Shown: positions 35,930 to 37,936 of the stretch, one piece after another
Layout of the letters: each line of letters begins with the position of its first letter
How positions within the stretch are numbered: the stretch's first letter is position 1
From: Desulfovibrionaceae bacterium
GTDB taxonomy: Bacteria; Desulfobacterota; Desulfovibrionia; Desulfovibrionales; Desulfovibrionaceae
Direction: 5' to 3'
Length of the DNA stretch: 37,936 nt
Assembly: GCA_029011315.1 (NCBI GenBank)
Contig: JAQXLA010000018.1
Coordinates: forward strand, 1 to 37,936
Notes under the pieces: generated by a model
Told to the model about the DNA's origin: nothing
The model's database searches: none
What the model saw: the letters and a program-made list of their open reading frames with translations, nothing else
Position numbers and translations under genes: made by a program

Positions 35930-37444
35930 ATGAAAAGGGTTCTCTATCTTGTTTTTTGCCTGGCGATCCTCTGCGTTCTTGGCGGATGCAAAGAATCAAA
36001 TGGCGAAAAAGTGCTTCGGGTTGGCTGCGAGCCGACTTTTGCGCCGTTTGAATTTACCGAAGAAGGTCATTTCAAAGGCTTTGATATGGATTTGATCCGG
36101 GCTGTAGGAAAAAAAGCCGGCTATGACAAAGTAGAAATTGTCAACATCGGCTTTGACGCTCTGATCCCCGGACTGAAGTCCGGCACAATCGACCTGATTG
36201 TATCCGGCATGACGATCACCGAAGAACGGGCCAAAGAGGTAGACTTCTGCGCTCCTTACTATACTTCCGGACTCGGAATCATCGTTCTGAAAGACAGAAA
36301 AGACATCAACTCGATTGACGATCTGCGAGGCAAGCGTCTGGCCGTGCCTCTGGGAACCAGCGGCGAGCACAAGGCTCGGACGGTTCCCGACGCCAAAGTC
36401 ATTACCTTCAACACCAATACCGACGCTGTGCTGGAGCTGGAGAACGGATCCGCCGATGCCGTCATCAATGATCGCCCTGTTCTCGGCTGGTATCTGGCAA
36501 AAGGCGGCGCAGAACGGTGCCGCATGACATCGGATATTATGGAATCTGAGCAGTACGGATTCGCCGCGCGCAAGGGCGATGCGAAACTGACCGCAAAGCT
36601 GAATGCCGCACTGGCTGAAGTCGCACAGGACGGAACCTACGTTTCCATCTACCGCAAATGGTTCGGTGAAGAAGGCGCGGAAAAAGCTGCCTCAGCACTG
36701 TCAAACGAAGCGCAAAAGGCCGTTCAAAAAAATTCTCTCGCCAGTCCGGCCGACGCCGGTAAGGGGATCTTCCCCACGAAAGGATTTGCCGAAATTTTGA
36801 ACTTCATTACCGGTATTCTGCCACTGCTGCTTTCCGGTGCCATGGTCACCGTCCGCATTTCCGCTATTTCCGTAGGGCTCGGTCTGATCATCGGTTTTGC
36901 CTTCGGCATCATGCGCATCTGTGAAAACCGTCCTCTGAGATGGCTTGCAACCATCTACACTGACTTTATCCGCGGCACGCCTCTGCTTGTCCAGATTTTC
37001 CTTGTCTATTTCGCACTCCCGCAGCTCCTCGGTATCCGCATTGATCCCTTTGTCGCCGCTATCGTCGCCTGCTCTGTGAACAGCGGTGCCTACGTTGCTG
37101 AAATCGTCCGAGCCGGTATCCAGTCCATCGATTCCGGACAGATGGAAGCCGGACGCAGTCTTGGCCTGACATGGGGCAAGACCATGCGACATATCATTGT
37201 TCCTCAGGCTTTCCGGCGCATTTTGCCGCCTCTGGGCAATGAATTTATCGCGATGCTCAAGGACTCTTCTCTGGTATCGGTCATCGGCTTTGAAGAATTG
37301 ACCCGCTGCGGCCAGATGGTTATCGCCCGTACCTACGCATCTTTTGAGGTCTGGCTTTCCGTCGCGCTTATCTATCTTATTATGACGCTGGCTGTAACCC
37401 GGCTGGTATGGTTCCTCGAAAGGAGGTTTGCGAACAATGCCTGA
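35930..37444 (+). CDS. Polar amino-acid ABC transporter, fused substrate-binding protein and permease (GlnH-GlnP type)
   Basis: This 504-residue protein joins two usually separate subunits. The signal peptide ends in lipobox VLGGC (Cys20), and residues 27-245 form a bacterial extracellular solute-binding domain family 3 (VGCEPTFAPFEFTE; DLIVSGMTITEERAKEVDF), typical for glutamine, glutamate or other polar amino acids. After a linker (about 246-280), residues 285-504 form a His/Glu/Gln-type permease with five or so membrane helices and the coupling EAA loop (MEAGRSLGLTWGKTMRHIIVPQ). Because the binding domain is fused and lipid-anchored, it should act tethered on the outer face of the inner membrane. 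It overlaps the ATPase gene by 8 nt. The substrate cannot be fixed from sequence. Confidence 0.93.
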   Translation: MKRVLYLVFCLAILCVLGGCKESNGEKVLRVGCEPTFAPFEFTEEGHFKGFDMDLIRAVGKKAGYDKVEIVNIGFDALIPGLKSGTIDLIVSGMTITEERAKEVDFCAPYYTSGLGIIVLKDRKDINSIDDLRGKRLAVPLGTSGEHKARTVPDAKVITFNTNTDAVLELENGSADAVINDRPVLGWYLAKGGAERCRMTSDIMESEQYGFAARKGDAKLTAKLNAALAEVAQDGTYVSIYRKWFGEEGAEKAASALSNEAQKAVQKNSLASPADAGKGIFPTKGFAEILNFITGILPLLLSGAMVTVRISAISVGLGLIIGFAFGIMRICENRPLRWLATIYTDFIRGTPLLVQIFLVYFALPQLLGIRIDPFVAAIVACSVNSGAYVAEIVRAGIQSIDSGQMEAGRSLGLTWGKTMRHIIVPQAFRRILPPLGNEFIAMLKDSSLVSVIGFEELTRCGQMVIARTYASFEVWLSVALIYLIMTLAVTRLVWFLERRFANNA

Positions 37445-37936
37445 TTTCAAAAAACCGCTGATCAGCATTCGGGGACTGAAGAAGCAGTTTGGCTCCAACG
37501 AAGTGCTGAAAAACATTGATCTTGATATCCACGAAGGTGAAGTGGTCGTTGTCATCGGCCCTTCAGGATGCGGAAAAAGCACCCTCTTGCGCTGCATCAA
37601 TATGCTGGAAAAGGCGACATCCGGAACTATCGAAATCAACGGGGAAATTCTTTCCGAAAAAGACGTGAACCGTCTCCGGACGGAAGTCGGCATGGTTTTT
37701 CAGCGTTTCAATCTCTTCGCCAATATGGACGTCCTGCGCAATTTGACGCTGGCACCGACAGAAGTGCTGAAAGAGTCGCGGGAAACGGCTGAAAGCGAAG
37801 CAAAACACTATCTGGAACGCGTGGGAATGCTTGATAAAATAAATGAAAAGCCCTCCAGATTGAGCGGCGGACAGCAGCAGCGCGTCGCCATCGCTCGGGC
37901 ATTGTGCATGCATCCCAAGGCTATTCTGTTTGACGA
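37437..37936 (+). CDS. glnQ: Polar amino-acid ABC transporter ATP-binding protein, cut by window end
   Basis: This is the ATPase partner of the upstream fused transporter. The first 166 codons are in the window; family members have about 240-250. Visible are the Walker [10 protein letters not shown] (about 42-50), the Q-loop VFQRFNLF, where many relatives read QQFNLF, and the ABC signature [15 protein letters not shown], followed by the start of Walker B (ILFD) at the edge. AGGAGG (37421-37426) lies 10 nt before ATG 37437, inside the preceding gene, giving an 8-nt overlap. glnQ is a family-level symbol. Confidence 0.96.
   Translation, partial: MPDFKKPLISIRGLKKQFGSNEVLKNIDLDIHEGEVVVVIGPSGCGKSTLLRCINMLEKATSGTIEINGEILSEKDVNRLRTEVGMVFQRFNLFANMDVLRNLTLAPTEVLKESRETAESEAKHYLERVGMLDKINEKPSRLSGGQQQRVAIARALCMHPKAILFD

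Overview
The window looks like ordinary chromosome from an anaerobic, Gram-negative sulfate-reducer-type bacterium, most likely a member of the Desulfovibrionaceae and possibly gut-associated. This assignment is an inference. It rests on a single-polypeptide pyruvate:ferredoxin oxidoreductase, a stand-alone NIF-type NifU/NifS pair, phenylacetate-CoA ligase, a DUF465 gene next to ilvB, BioW-type biotin synthesis, a base composition near 50% GC, and the order rpsB-tsf ... pyrH-frr-uppS-cdsA-dxr-rseP. I see no tRNA, rRNA, insertion sequence, integrase, phage gene or CRISPR array.

Layout. Positions 1-5580 (minus) carry a truncated pyruvate:ferredoxin oxidoreductase gene and a class A penicillin-binding protein. 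Positions 5886-7888 (plus) hold nifU-nifS for Fe-S cluster assembly. Positions 7960-22635 (plus) are one long co-oriented block. In it, four surface-glycan genes (a GT4 glycosyltransferase, a polyprenyl glycosylphosphotransferase, an ArnB-like aminotransferase and a GT2 glycosyltransferase) are threaded between rpsB-tsf and pyrH-frr. A tight lipid, isoprenoid and envelope operon follows: uppS-cdsA-dxr-rseP-tsaB-DUF503, ending in a bioW-bioF gene fusion. Positions 22632-24233 (minus) are a queD-queE-folE operon for the 7-deazaguanine (queuosine) precursor, read divergently from an NrnA-like DHH phosphoesterase gene. Positions 25621-32762 (minus) hold paaK-yggT, DUF465-ilvB-ilvN, and lipoprotein-hom-miaA; intrinsic terminators separate these three units. 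Positions 33057-37936 hold a YbhN-type membrane protein, an MltD-type LysM transglycosylase (minus), and a polar amino-acid ABC transporter whose binding protein and permease are fused, followed by its ATPase gene, cut by the window end.

How the genes work together. Several modules feed the envelope. Dxr starts the MEP isoprenoid route; UppS makes the undecaprenyl carrier used by the glycosylphosphotransferase and by peptidoglycan synthesis; CdsA makes CDP-diacylglycerol; PBP1A and MltD build and remodel the wall. NifU/NifS would supply Fe-S clusters to enzymes such as PFOR and QueE. MiaA, TsaB and the queuosine genes all act in tRNA modification. IlvBN and Hom belong to branched-chain and aspartate-family amino-acid synthesis.

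Nothing here is clearly a new defence or mobile system. The points most worth a second look are the BioW-BioF fusion, a four-cysteine run inside PFOR, structured leaders before rpsB, queD and the ABC operon, two related palindromic repeats between ilvB and ilvN, and a strong U-tract-less hairpin between nifS and the first glycosyltransferase.
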